Assembly (NCBI GenBank): GCA_024401645.1
Contig: JAKSKR010000003.1
Location: 75,064-126,536, forward strand
Length of the DNA stretch: 51,473 bases
Direction of reading: 5' to 3'
Source of the DNA: Paludibacteraceae bacterium
Lineage (GTDB): Bacteria; Bacteroidota; Bacteroidia; Bacteroidales; Paludibacteraceae
Shown here: positions 25,134-33,589 of the stretch, in pieces
Position numbering within the stretch: position 1 is the first letter of the stretch
How the letters are laid out: every line of letters begins with the position of its first letter
The notes under the pieces: model-generated
What the model saw: only the letters and a program-made list of their open reading frames with translations
Databases searched by the model: none
What the model was told of the DNA's origin: nothing
Made by a program: the position numbers and the translations under genes

Positions 25134-27329
25134 TTATGCTCTTGCAACGCTGGTCACACCTTTCACGGCTTTAATCTTGCGCATAAGTGCTTCAAGGCTT
25201 TCAGCATCGTTCAGCCTGACACTGATGTTGCCCTGGAACAAGCCGTCGACCGAGTCGACTGATATTGAGCGGAGCGATACGTTGGTCTCGCGCTGAATGA
25301 GCGATGAAATATTGGTCATGATGCCAATGTCGTCTTTTCCCACTACGCGAATGGTGCCAATGAACTGGCCGCCAACCGATTTGCCCGACCATTTTGCCCT
25401 AACGACGCGGTAGCCGAAACGGTTGATTAGTTGTGGCGCGTTCGGACAGTTTTCTTTGTGGACTTTTATCATGCCTTGCGAAGATACGAATCCGAATACA
25501 GGGTCGCCATAAATAGGGTTGCAGCAACGGGCTAGCTCATACTGTATGCCTTTCAGGTTTTGGTCAATGACCAAGACGTCGTCGCTCGAATTCTTTTCGT
25601 TGTTGTTATCTTTTTGTTCAAAGTCGGCAGCGCTCTGCACGCTAACCACTTCGTCTATCTTCTTTTCCTTGCGGTAGAATTCTTGGTACTCGTCCCTAAC
25701 CTTAACAATGTCGCGCTTCTCGTTAGCAATGTCGGTATAGAATTCAACAATGTTGTTGTATCCCAACTTCTTCACGAATTTCGACATCATGGCTTCTTCA
25801 ATGTCAATCTTCCAGTTGCGGAAGCGGCGTTGAAGGGTTTCCTTACCAATTTCGGCGTTCGACGATTCCTGTTCGCGCAAAATCTGTCTGATTTTCGCTT
25901 TCGCTTTGCTGGTCTGTACAATGTTCAGCCATTCCTTGGTTGGCTTTTGGGTAGAGGAGGTTATGACCTCTACCTGGTCGCCATTGTTCAGAATCTGGCG
26001 TAGTGGAACGTTCTTTCCGTTAATGCGTCCACCCATACATTGTGCGCCAATGCGAGAGTGAATCTGGAAGGCAAAGTCGAGGATTGTTGAACCGTTAGGG
26101 AATTTCCTAAGCTCGCCGGTTGGTGTAAATACGAAGACCTCCTTGTCGTAAAGGCTGAGCTTGAATTCGTCCATGGCCGTGTTTACGTCGCTGTCCTCTT
26201 GGTGTTCCAAAAGTTCGCGAACGTTAGCCAGGAATTGGTCGAAGTCGTTTTCGCTCTTTACGCCTTTATATTTGAAATGGGCAGCCAAGCCTTTCTCGGC
26301 AATTTCGTCCATTCGTTGGGTGCGTATCTGCACCTCCACCCATCTGCCCTGTGGACCCATAACGGTGGTGTGAAGGCTTTCGTAACCGTTCGACTTTGGT
26401 ATTGACAGCCAGTCCCTCAAACGTTTAGGGTTGGGTTGATACATGTCAGTAACAATGGAGTAGGCTTGCCAACATTGGCTCTTTTCCTGCTCGTAAGGTG
26501 CATCGATGATGATGCGGATGGCGAACAAGTCGTAAATATGCTCGAAGGTCGTGTTCTGTTTCTTTATCTTGTTCCAGATAGAGAATATGCTCTTTGTGCG
26601 GCCCTTCATGCTGAACTTGAATCCTGCGGCTTCTAACTTTGCCTTTACTGGTTCAATGAACGCTGCAATGTAGGCATCGCGGGCGCGTTTGGTCTGGTTC
26701 AGCTTGGATGCTATCTCTTTGTAGATGTCGTAGTGGAGGAACTTCATGCTTAAGTCTTCCAACAGCATCTTTACGTGGTACAGACCCATGCGGTGGGCCA
26801 GCGGAGCGTAAAGGAACGATGCCTCTTTGGCAATCTGGTCCTGTTCTTCTGGCTTATAGTTGGCAATGTTCTGTAATAGGTATAGTCGGTCGCAAATCAG
26901 TATCACGATTACGCGCACGTCGTGCGCAAGGGCAAGTAGTAGCTGGCGGTAGTTGTCGCTTTCGAACGACGTGTTGTGTTGGTCGCTCAACTCCTCGGTC
27001 TTTACCAATCCATCCAGAAGTTTTGCCGATAGTTCGTCGGTGTGCTTTTGGGCGGCTTCGTAGGTGATGAATCCGCCTCTTATGGCCTCAAACAGAATTT
27101 TGGCAATAACAACCTGCTTGCCAAGGTTCACTTCCTGTTCTAGTATAAGGGCTGTGCTCACAGCTCTTATCATGCAGTCTAGCGCATGGTCTTCACTTGC
27201 AACGTTCTCGGTATGCTGGAATACCGAGCGAAGATCCTTTATTTCCTCGGGGGTGAATTTGTCTTCCGCAACTTCCAGCACTTGGCGGAACTTGCTGACC
27301 AATTCTTTCTTCTTTTCATCCTTTTCCAT
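25134..27329 (-). CDS. relA: RelA-type (p)ppGpp synthetase with degenerate hydrolase domain
   Basis: The 731-residue protein has the long RSH layout: pseudo-HD region (about 1-190), synthetase domain (about 210-340, with GRTKSIFSIWNKIKK, HIYDLFAIRI and VEVQIRT), TGS domain (about 390-450, VFVFTPTGELRKFPNG), helical and zinc-finger-like part (RCCNPIYGD, CPNAP) and C-terminal ACT domain. The HD hydrolase motif HDxxED is absent where it should lie, so pyrophosphohydrolase activity is unlikely and the protein should act as a ppGpp synthetase answering ribosome status. Bacteroidota usually carry a second, bifunctional RSH protein elsewhere. A candidate promoter lies near 27418-27430 on the minus strand. 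Confidence 0.9.
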   Translation of the reverse strand: MEKDEKKKELVSKFRQVLEVAEDKFTPEEIKDLRSVFQHTENVASEDHALDCMIRAVSTALILEQEVNLGKQVVIAKILFEAIRGGFITYEAAQKHTDELSAKLLDGLVKTEELSDQHNTSFESDNYRQLLLALAHDVRVIVILICDRLYLLQNIANYKPEEQDQIAKEASFLYAPLAHRMGLYHVKMLLEDLSMKFLHYDIYKEIASKLNQTKRARDAYIAAFIEPVKAKLEAAGFKFSMKGRTKSIFSIWNKIKKQNTTFEHIYDLFAIRIIIDAPYEQEKSQCWQAYSIVTDMYQPNPKRLRDWLSIPKSNGYESLHTTVMGPQGRWVEVQIRTQRMDEIAEKGLAAHFKYKGVKSENDFDQFLANVRELLEHQEDSDVNTAMDEFKLSLYDKEVFVFTPTGELRKFPNGSTILDFAFQIHSRIGAQCMGGRINGKNVPLRQILNNGDQVEVITSSTQKPTKEWLNIVQTSKAKAKIRQILREQESSNAEIGKETLQRRFRNWKIDIEEAMMSKFVKKLGYNNIVEFYTDIANEKRDIVKVRDEYQEFYRKEKKIDEVVSVQSAADFEQKDNNNEKNSSDDVLVIDQNLKGIQYELARCCNPIYGDPVFGFVSSQGMIKVHKENCPNAPQLINRFGYRVVRAKWSGKSVGGQFIGTIRVVGKDDIGIMTNISSLIQRETNVSLRSISVDSVDGLFQGNISVRLNDAESLEALMRKIKAVKGVTSVARA

Positions 27330-27559
27330 GGGTCTTCCTTTCTTTTGGTATATGGTTGGTTAATAGGTTCTGCTTTGGTTGACGGGCTTTAGTCATTATC
27401 TACCTTGAACCCTTTATGTAAAGATATAGATTTTTTGTCAATTTTGAAAATACCTTGTTGTTGGTATCTGTTGCCTTGCCTTTTTTGGGACGAACGTTAG
27501 CAGATGCTTGACATGCAGTTCTTTTTCTTGATAAGGTGACATGGCAACCTATAGGTTAA

Positions 27560-28633
27560 TTAATCCCACCAGAAATACCAGAATGTAGATTGTTCAAGAG
27601 ACTTGGCCAATGTCGAGACGTGCTCACATCCTTGTGTTACTATATCGGGGGCATAGGCTGTGTGTTCAAGGGCAAGGGCTTTGGCTACATCGGGCCCTAC
27701 AGGCATAGGCACGTTGTACATGATGACATCTGAAGAAATAAAGCAGGGCACAGCTTCATACTTCTCGTTCCAATATTGGGCTATTGCCTGGTGTTCTTCT
27801 GCAGAAGGACAGTCGTTCCACGCTCCCATCGGAATCTTGGCGAAAATCTCCGAGGCTTTTCTCACCGCTATTTTGACCAATACGAATTGCCCACTGTCAA
27901 TGTCTGCTCCTTCCATTGTGTCCACTGCACTGCCTTTCAATTCCGCTTCATTGCCAATGAGCTCATTCCATTCTGTTTCATCGGCGAAACACTCCTTTAG
28001 GTCCTTTAGCCTCTTTTCTATGACCATTTCGCCTGTCAGGGGAGTTGCAGACGACTCTGTTTCAAGTTCATCCCTAATGTTGTCAATGAGATTGCTATCC
28101 AATTGTAAGATTACGGGGAAGAATCCGGCCTGTTCTCCTTCTGCCTTGGCTGACAGATAGGTTTGGGTTATTTCTTCTACGCTTGAGTATCCTTCAAGAG
28201 ATTTTATTTCGCATTCATCTCCCAAAATTTCTCGTAATGCCCGTAGGAGTTTTTCCGGATTTTCAATGTCTGGAACTGCATACGGTTGCTCTCGAAACTG
28301 TGTTTTTTTCTTCTCTAGCTCAATCCAGTTATTGCGGAGTATGCACACATAATAAGCAAGAATGACGAAAATCATGAACGTGGTCGGCTCGATGGAACCC
28401 TCCTCTATTATTTGACCAATCAGTACAATTAAGGTCAGTGCTGTTAAAGGCACACACAGGCAGAGCTGTTTCATCTCGGAATGTCTCAATTCCTCCCAGT
28501 CTTTACGTTCAACTATGGACTCAAGTTCAGCTTTCATTTCAGCTTCTAACTTCTTCTTGAGCCGAGGGCCAAAATATACGATTAACAGAGCTGCTATTAT
28601 AATCGTTATTGCCATAATTGTGGTATTCTCCAT
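27560..28633 (-). CDS. Membrane protein with C-terminal DUF4253 domain
   Basis: The 357-residue protein has a membrane helix at about residues 5-24 and one or two more at 58-97, then a cytoplasmic part of some 260 residues. The last 100 residues match DUF4253: CPSAEEHQAIAQYWNEKY, ALALEHTAYAPDIVTQG and the ending YFWWD. Related DUF4253 proteins are often found near SUKH and SUFU genes, so an immunity-type role is possible, but I know of no proven function. A terminator for it is not obvious. It starts the AT-rich block of accessory genes that runs to 33329. Confidence 0.75.
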   Translation of the reverse strand: MENTTIMAITIIIAALLIVYFGPRLKKKLEAEMKAELESIVERKDWEELRHSEMKQLCLCVPLTALTLIVLIGQIIEEGSIEPTTFMIFVILAYYVCILRNNWIELEKKKTQFREQPYAVPDIENPEKLLRALREILGDECEIKSLEGYSSVEEITQTYLSAKAEGEQAGFFPVILQLDSNLIDNIRDELETESSATPLTGEMVIEKRLKDLKECFADETEWNELIGNEAELKGSAVDTMEGADIDSGQFVLVKIAVRKASEIFAKIPMGAWNDCPSAEEHQAIAQYWNEKYEAVPCFISSDVIMYNVPMPVGPDVAKALALEHTAYAPDIVTQGCEHVSTLAKSLEQSTFWYFWWD

Positions 28634-28734
28634 TATCTTTTAGAATTTTAGATTATAGATGATATTTCCTTGCTCATTTTATCTGCTTCAAGTGAGTATC
28701 AATGTCCTTTTCCCGACATTTGTCAGCAATATTA

Positions 28735-28756
28735 CTGATTTTTCTTTAAAAATCAG
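28735..28756. terminator. Candidate hairpin after the AAA_14 ATPase gene
   Basis: CTGATTTTT and AAAAATCAG pair perfectly around a short CTTT loop. The stem is AT-rich, so it is weak, and it lies beyond the repeat fragment at 28765-28815. It could end the minus-strand ATPase transcript. Confidence 0.4.
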
Positions 28757-28764
28757 ACATTTTC

Positions 28765-28815
28765 AGAAGCGGTATAAATTTTTTTATTGGAGAATTTTAT
28801 GAGAGATTTTTTAGG
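28765..28815. repeat. Half copy of the palindromic repeat
   Basis: The sequence from AGAAGC to TTTTTTAGG matches the left half of the copy at 6527-6574 almost base for base over about 48 bp, with changes only near the terminus. It breaks off 14 bp before the stop of the ATPase gene (28829). Confidence 0.75.
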
Positions 28816-28828
28816 TAAACAAAATATC

Positions 28829-30175
28829 TTACCACTCTACATTCTTAAGATATCTTTTTAACAAAAAGGAACAGAAATAAGGAAACGTGTATATCTTATT
28901 TTCAAAACCAATGTTATTTCTGCTCAATTTTATGCCAAATTCAATGTCTGGGTATCTATCACTGTCAATCAATGTTCTCAATGATTTTGATCTACCACTC
29001 ACGGCTTTTACTTCTACAGGAACTAATGAATTCTTTGTCCTGACAAAAAAATCTTCCTCTAGTGTGGAGTCTTCTCTTTTATAGTAAAACAAAGAATACC
29101 CTTGTTTTATGAGCGACTCTGCTATGATATTCTCGTACAGTGCTCCTTTGTAAACTCCCAAATTGTCATTCACACGTAAATCATCTTGAGATTCATCGTC
29201 TAAACTGGCTATTAATAGGCCGGTATCTCCAAAATACAACTTATATTTGTCTTCTTCATAATTCCCCTTTAACGGTAACTCTGGAAAGGAGATGCAATAA
29301 CAAGCATTGATAATTCCTGAATCAATCAACCATTCGATACACCCTCTATAATCCTTGAATCTCGCACCACTTGCAACTTTAGATATTTGGAATTTCTTGT
29401 TTTCCTTTGCCAATTGCACAGGAATATGATGAAAGACATTCATGATTCTTGCTTGATCCAATCCTTCAGCGTATTTTCTTATATCCTCTTCATAATCATG
29501 AAGAAGTTGACGCTGCGTCTTCAAAGTACGTTCAAAAGTATTTTCCTGAATAAAGTTGACTATGATCCTTGGCATACCTCCTAAAATGCAGAAATCGAGG
29601 AAATGTCTATGATATACATTTAATTCCAAATCAGAAAATGGTTTCATTTTTTGCATATGATCTAACAAATCGGAAATCTGTAGGTCGGAATATCCTTTTG
29701 CCCACAAGAATTCTTCGAAATCAAGAGAATACATGGTATAGTCATCCTTATATCCAACGCTATTGCTCTCTATTCGCTTATAATTGATTCCTAATAAGGA
29801 ACCGCTACAAACAATATCATAGCCGCCATCAATCTTAAAGAACTTCAAAGAAGTGGCAATCTCTGGGAATTCCTGCATTTCATCAAACACAATCAATGTG
29901 TTATTTCGAATAAATCTAAAATCTGTATTCAGTTTTGATAGATTCTTTATTATTTCTTTCGGACTATATCCATCAATTGTGATTTTCTTGTACTTTTCAT
30001 CGGTGACGAAATTAACATATACAACATTCTCATAGTTGGCATTTGCAAAATGAAGTATCGATTCTGTCTTTCCAATTTGTCTTGCACCCTTGATAATAAG
30101 AGGATTTCTTTCTCTATCTTTTTTCCATTCAGTCAAAAAACTATCAATTTTTCTTCTTAAATACATATATTTCAT
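28829..30175 (-). CDS. ATPase with AAA_14 and DUF4143 domains
   Basis: The 448-residue protein carries an AAA_14 ATPase domain with Walker A GARQIGKT at residues 30-37 and Walker B LIVFDEMQE, then a central helical region and the C-terminal DUF4143 domain. Within DUF4143 lie the motif FGDTGLL and the segment EEDFFVRTKNSLVPVEVKA, which resembles a PD-(D/E)XK nuclease core. The family is widespread and repeatedly duplicated in Bacteroidota, and its function is unknown. The gene is monocistronic. A -7 box TAGATTTG lies at 30189-30196, giving a leader of only about 7 nt. Four 32-bp-spaced repeats lie just upstream. Base composition is much more AT-rich than in the flanking housekeeping genes. Confidence 0.88.
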   Translation of the reverse strand: MKYMYLRRKIDSFLTEWKKDRERNPLIIKGARQIGKTESILHFANANYENVVYVNFVTDEKYKKITIDGYSPKEIIKNLSKLNTDFRFIRNNTLIVFDEMQEFPEIATSLKFFKIDGGYDIVCSGSLLGINYKRIESNSVGYKDDYTMYSLDFEEFLWAKGYSDLQISDLLDHMQKMKPFSDLELNVYHRHFLDFCILGGMPRIIVNFIQENTFERTLKTQRQLLHDYEEDIRKYAEGLDQARIMNVFHHIPVQLAKENKKFQISKVASGARFKDYRGCIEWLIDSGIINACYCISFPELPLKGNYEEDKYKLYFGDTGLLIASLDDESQDDLRVNDNLGVYKGALYENIIAESLIKQGYSLFYYKREDSTLEEDFFVRTKNSLVPVEVKAVSGRSKSLRTLIDSDRYPDIEFGIKLSRNNIGFENKIYTFPYFCSFLLKRYLKNVEW

Positions 30176-30188
30176 ATATTTATATATG

Positions 30189-30196
30189 CAAATCTA
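30189..30196 (-). promoter_or_regulatory. -7 box TAGATTTG of the ATPase gene, nearly leaderless
   Basis: TAGATTTG on the minus strand fits TAnnTTTG. With a start about 7 bp downstream (near 30182), the mRNA would have only about 7 nt before the ATG at 30175. No Shine-Dalgarno sequence is seen. Confidence 0.55.
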
Positions 30197-30197
30197 C

Positions 30198-30310
30198 AAA
30201 ATATGAGTGAATTATTTGAAAATTTCAGCAAAAAATGAGCGAATTATTAGAGAAATTCAGCAAAAAATGAGCGAATAAAAGATGATAGTTACAAAAAAAT
30301 GAGCGAATTG
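30198..30310 (-). repeat. Four direct repeats at exactly 32-bp spacing upstream of the ATPase gene
   Basis: The core AAAATGAGCGAATT (plus strand; copy 1 has TATGAGTGAATT) starts its ATG at 30203, 30235, 30267 and 30299, so the period is exactly 32 bp. Copies 1 and 2 agree over the full unit, while copies 3 and 4 keep only the core. Thirty-two bp is about three helical turns, so all cores face the same side of the DNA, as expected for cooperative protein binding. The array abuts the -7 box at 30189-30196. It is too short and too coding-frame-irregular to be a gene and lacks the spacers of a CRISPR. Confidence 0.8.
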
Positions 30311-30366
30311 TGCCTACAAAAGCATTTTATTATTCTGCTACCGATTGGTATATAATTCCCATAAAT

Positions 30367-30406
30367 AAAGGTAAGCTTCCTGTGTATGGAGGCTTACCTT
30401 TTTATT
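30367..30406. terminator. Intrinsic terminator after the Sel1-SUFU operon
   Basis: AAAGGTAAGC and GCTTACCTTT pair around a 14-base loop, with A-rich and T-rich flanks. It separates the operon ending at 30412 from the repeat array. Confidence 0.85.
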
Positions 30407-30411
30407 AATGG

Positions 30412-30645
30412 TTAGTCGGGAATGGTGCAGGTGTATGTTACCTCACCAGTTTTCTCATCGATGTGTTCCACTTCAGTAATTATTCCTTTTATAATCAGAA
30501 ATCTGTATAGTTGCTCTAACTGACCATCAAAAGGTTCGTCTACTGCAAGCACTCTTTGTATTTCATCGAGAACATCTTGCTTGGTTAGATTACCCCTCGC
30601 TACGACGAAAGCACTAACTGCATCCATGAAACGATTTGCATACAT
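30412..30645 (-). CDS. Small hypothetical protein of the Sel1-SUFU operon
   Basis: The 77-residue acidic protein has no signal peptide or membrane segment. The segment from about 20 to 75 (KQDVLDEIQRVL, then LYRFLIIKGIITEVE and TGEVTYTC) reads like a small winged-helix fold, but I recognise no family. It starts 4 bp after the stop of the Sel1-SUFU gene and ends just before the terminator, so the two form an operon and probably work together. Confidence 0.65.
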   Translation of the reverse strand: MYANRFMDAVSAFVVARGNLTKQDVLDEIQRVLAVDEPFDGQLEQLYRFLIIKGIITEVEHIDEKTGEVTYTCTIPD

Positions 30646-30649
30646 AATG

Positions 30650-32239
30650 CTATACTATTGAATCTCGACGATAATCAGTCAAGTCGCTACCCAGCTTTTT
30701 ATAGATATCTTCGACACTTTTTCCCGATTTTAATGTCAAAAGTTCAGCGTCGGTCATGCCTATTAACTGTAGGAACTCAACCTTACCATTAGGGGTGTGA
30801 ATAGTTTGAGCTGAGGAATCGGGAACACAGATGAAACCAGTAAGATTAGATTCCTGTTTAACATCGATACCCGCTTTCTGGCCTGTGTAGATATACTCGT
30901 AAGGTCGGAAAATCTCGTTACTTTTGAATGTTATTCTTGCAATAGACTGAAGAATACCGCAAATACATCTGATTTCAGCCTCTTCATCTTCAAAATCGTA
31001 CTTTTTCAGCTTGAGAGTCATCTCATAGCCATATCCACTCCATTCTTCGTCATCTGACTCCTTTTCATATAAATCAGTTAAACCGTATGTTACAAAGTGC
31101 CAATAGTCTCCAGCGTCATAAACACTGATACCAGCAAGAGGATCGTTACCACCTAATGACCATGGAATGACCGTTCCATAATGCTTAGGCTTGGTCTGGC
31201 CTGGATACAAGCGTTCAAACTCAGCAGTAATAGCATCCCAGCCAGGAGCCGCGCTATCTTCCTGTTCATCCTCATCCTGTTCATCCTCTTCTTCCACTTT
31301 GCCCGAATTTCCCGTCAACTCGTCATAACTTTCCTGTGCTTTCTGGTGCCCCTGTTCAGCAGCCAAGTGCCACCACTTTGCGGCTTTTACAAGGTCTTTT
31401 TTCACGCCATCTCCGTTATAGTAGCAGATACCCAGTTCATATTGCGCCTTGGCATATCCTTCTTCAGCGGCTTTGGTGAACCATTCAACAGCTTTTGCAA
31501 GGTCTATCGTTCCACCTTTGCCTTCTAGGTAATGATAAGCCAGACTGCACATTGCATTTGGAATACCTTGTTCAGCAGCTTTGGTGTACCATTTCACAGC
31601 AGTTTCCTCGTCCTGTTCCACGCCACCACCAAAACTATAGCGGTTGGCCAAGTTGAACTGTGCCACAGCATTTCCCTGTTCGGCAGCCTTGGTGTACCAT
31701 TTCACAGCCTCTTCAGGATTTTTCTCTACGCCCTTGCCTTGGAAGTAGAAGATACCCAAACAACTTTGCGCTTCGTCATTACCCTGTTCGGCAGCCTTGG
31801 TGTACCATTTTATAGCAGATTCGTAGTCTTCTTCTTCATCGTAGACATCGCCCAAATATTTTTGCGCATCTGCATTCCCTTGTTCTGCAGACTTTAAGTA
31901 CCATTCAATAGCCTTTTCAGTATCTTTTTCAACACTTACGCCACTATAATAGCAAGTGCCTAAGTTGCACTGCGCTTCATCATTTCCTTGTTCAGCGGCT
32001 TTTAAATACCATTCAACGGCTTTTTCGTAATCTTCTAAACAAGAATAACAAACACCAATCCGTTTATTGACCTCTGAATCGTTTTGGTCTGCCAATTTTA
32101 GATACAGTTCAATAGCCTTTTCGTTATCTTCTTCTACGCCTTCGCCATAAAAGTACATATCGGCCAATTTGCGTATAGCTGCAGCGTCTCCCTGTACGGC
32201 GAGTTTTGTAAGTTCTTCAATACTAATTTCTTTTGACAT
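30650..32239 (-). CDS. Sel1-repeat protein with C-terminal SUFU (immunity-like) domain
   Basis: The 529-residue protein has about eight Sel1-type TPR repeats in residues 20-305 (recurring WYTKAAEQGN and similar), an acidic linker at about 315-328 rich in Glu and Asp, and a suppressor-of-fused domain at 331-529 (YPGQTKPKHYGT, LGGNDPLAGISVY, WHFVTYGLTDLY, SGYGYEMTLKL). SUFU domains are a known immunity family against polymorphic toxins in bacteria. Sel1 repeats bind proteins, so a toxin-binding or immunity role is likely, but no toxin gene is in the window. No signal peptide is present, so the site of action is the cytoplasm. A -7 box TATATTTG lies at 32345-32352. Confidence 0.88.
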   Translation of the reverse strand: MSKEISIEELTKLAVQGDAAAIRKLADMYFYGEGVEEDNEKAIELYLKLADQNDSEVNKRIGVCYSCLEDYEKAVEWYLKAAEQGNDEAQCNLGTCYYSGVSVEKDTEKAIEWYLKSAEQGNADAQKYLGDVYDEEEDYESAIKWYTKAAEQGNDEAQSCLGIFYFQGKGVEKNPEEAVKWYTKAAEQGNAVAQFNLANRYSFGGGVEQDEETAVKWYTKAAEQGIPNAMCSLAYHYLEGKGGTIDLAKAVEWFTKAAEEGYAKAQYELGICYYNGDGVKKDLVKAAKWWHLAAEQGHQKAQESYDELTGNSGKVEEEDEQDEDEQEDSAAPGWDAITAEFERLYPGQTKPKHYGTVIPWSLGGNDPLAGISVYDAGDYWHFVTYGLTDLYEKESDDEEWSGYGYEMTLKLKKYDFEDEEAEIRCICGILQSIARITFKSNEIFRPYEYIYTGQKAGIDVKQESNLTGFICVPDSSAQTIHTPNGKVEFLQLIGMTDAELLTLKSGKSVEDIYKKLGSDLTDYRRDSIV

Positions 32240-32344
32240 GATTTTTTTGATAATTTAAAATGTGTGATGATATTTCTGTTTTAAAATGTAATAGCAAATC
32301 TGTATCATAGTTCAGTAAACATACATTTCAGCAAATAGATATTA

Positions 32345-32352
32345 CAAATATA
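32345..32352 (-). promoter_or_regulatory. -7 box TATATTTG of the Sel1-SUFU operon
   Basis: TATATTTG on the minus strand, with TTTG 16 bp further upstream. The leader would be about 100 nt. The rest of the gap 32240-32516 is AT-rich without further signals except a 17-bp duplication at 32502-32530. Confidence 0.5.
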
Positions 32353-32516
32353 GGAAAAATAACTATATCAAACCAAAATTTTGTTCGAAGACAGACAGCA
32401 AAATTATATGTTGTATTCATCGTCTGATTTACACTTTTTGTTATATTTGATACTGTATATAATATATTAGATGTTTACTGAAGAGATTCTCTTTATATAT
32501 TATTCCCAAGTTAATA

Positions 32517-33329
32517 TTATTCCCAAGTTAGATACAAAGTTGAGTATTTATCTACTACCTTAATAGGATATCCATCAGCATCGAAAGTCCATTCAAATTT
32601 GTTCTCATTTCCTTCTGAATCTATAGTAGAAACTGGCAAATGCTTTCCTGCTGCTCCATAAAAAATTCTTAAAGAAGCTGTTTCTCCTAATCCCGTCACA
32701 TATGGAAAGGCGAATAGGATGCAAGCCTTATTTTCAATAGGTTCTGCAACAACATCATTGGTATATTTGAATGAGTAGCTTCTTTCATCATCAAACACAT
32801 TCCCATCACCATATTCTTCATGATTCTTTTCTGTGCCACTAACTAGATCTCCATTCTCCCATACATAAATCGATTCAGAATAATCAGAATGATTTCCCGA
32901 GTTCTCTTTATAAGTATTTTTTATCATATGGCCGTCTTTGTCATATGTGAATTCGTTAACAATAACGCTGCCATCGATTTTATCTTGTGATGTCGTCGTT
33001 TCAATAAAGCCATTAGCATTCAGTCTGCCAGATAGTACTTCATTCCAGTCTTCAGTGACAGAAGTCCCGGTTACAGAATTTCCGTTATAAGCATACTCTT
33101 CAGTACCAAAAGTGTCGTGTGATTTTATCAATCTACCTTTTGAATCATATTCGTATTTGGTTTCACGTTCATGACCTTCTTCGACATATGTCGAAGAAAC
33201 CAATTTTTTTAAGTTCTGATTGATGACAATAGTGCCATTGTCGTTGTTGTCATCGTCATCGTCATCGCAAGATGTGAAAAATCCTGCAGATAGTGCAAGA
33301 ATGCACAAAGGGAAAATAAATTTTTTCAT
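32517..33329 (-). CDS. Surface lipoprotein with acidic N-terminus (DUF4595-like)
   Basis: From ATG 33329 the protein has 270 residues. MKKFIFPLCILALSAGFF leads to a lipobox ending in Cys (TSC), followed at once by six Asp residues. In Bacteroidota an acidic stretch just after the lipidated Cys is the export signal that sends lipoproteins to the cell surface. The rest is made of YD/RHS-like beta-strand repeats (YEYDSKGRLIKS, FTYDKDGHMIK, WTFDADGYPIKVVD) typical of DUF4595. I reject the ATG at 33365 because it places twelve polar residues before the signal peptide. It lies 42 nt after the T-run of the 6S-like RNA and might be transcribed with it. Confidence 0.82.
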   Translation of the reverse strand: MKKFIFPLCILALSAGFFTSCDDDDDDNNDNGTIVINQNLKKLVSSTYVEEGHERETKYEYDSKGRLIKSHDTFGTEEYAYNGNSVTGTSVTEDWNEVLSGRLNANGFIETTTSQDKIDGSVIVNEFTYDKDGHMIKNTYKENSGNHSDYSESIYVWENGDLVSGTEKNHEEYGDGNVFDDERSYSFKYTNDVVAEPIENKACILFAFPYVTGLGETASLRIFYGAAGKHLPVSTIDSEGNENKFEWTFDADGYPIKVVDKYSTLYLTWE

Positions 33330-33370
33330 TGTTTTTTCGTAGTCTGTGACAATCCAGACAGACAATTATA

Positions 33371-33552
33371 TAAAAACGAAAGTGTGGACTGCCAATACTT
33401 ATGACTACTAAAGAAGGTCCTGAGAAAACCCATAACAATAGACACAAGAATGAAACCCACACTAAAGCGCGGGAACCATCATGCTGTCTTGTTGTTACTC
33501 GAAAATTTCTCAGGTTTTCTTTAGCAAGACGAAAGCATAACACTTCCTAATA
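33371..33552 (-). ncRNA. ssrS: Structured RNA, candidate 6S RNA
   Basis: The minus strand folds as follows. Closing stem GGAAGTGT (33547-33540) with ACACTTTC (33385-33378). An internal bubble of about 15 and 22 nt follows. Then CTAAAGAA/TTCTTTAG (33524-33517 with 33415-33408), CCTGAGAAA/TTTCTCAGG (33514-33506 with 33427-33419), further imperfect pairs (TAACAA/TTGTTA, AGACA/TGTCT), and an apical CCCGC/GTGGG stem. Five T residues follow the closing stem. Two G-U pairs become A-C mismatches on the other strand, which argues that the minus strand is the RNA. A closing stem, central bubble and long terminal arm in about 180 nt is the 6S RNA design, which mimics an open promoter and binds RNA polymerase. 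The identification as 6S is inference. Confidence 0.6.
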
Positions 33553-33589
33553 AAATATGTTCATGCGGAATACAACCGCATTTCTAGTG

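Noticed and set aside
30203..30310. CRISPR array
   Set aside because: Only four units, a 32-bp period with units that are conserved rather than separated by unique spacers, and no cas genes nearby.
33401..33550. 49-codon plus-strand ORF across the 6S-like RNA
   Set aside because: It is antisense to a long paired structure whose G-U pairs fit the minus strand. The Arg/Lys/Thr-rich sequence has no recognisable feature.
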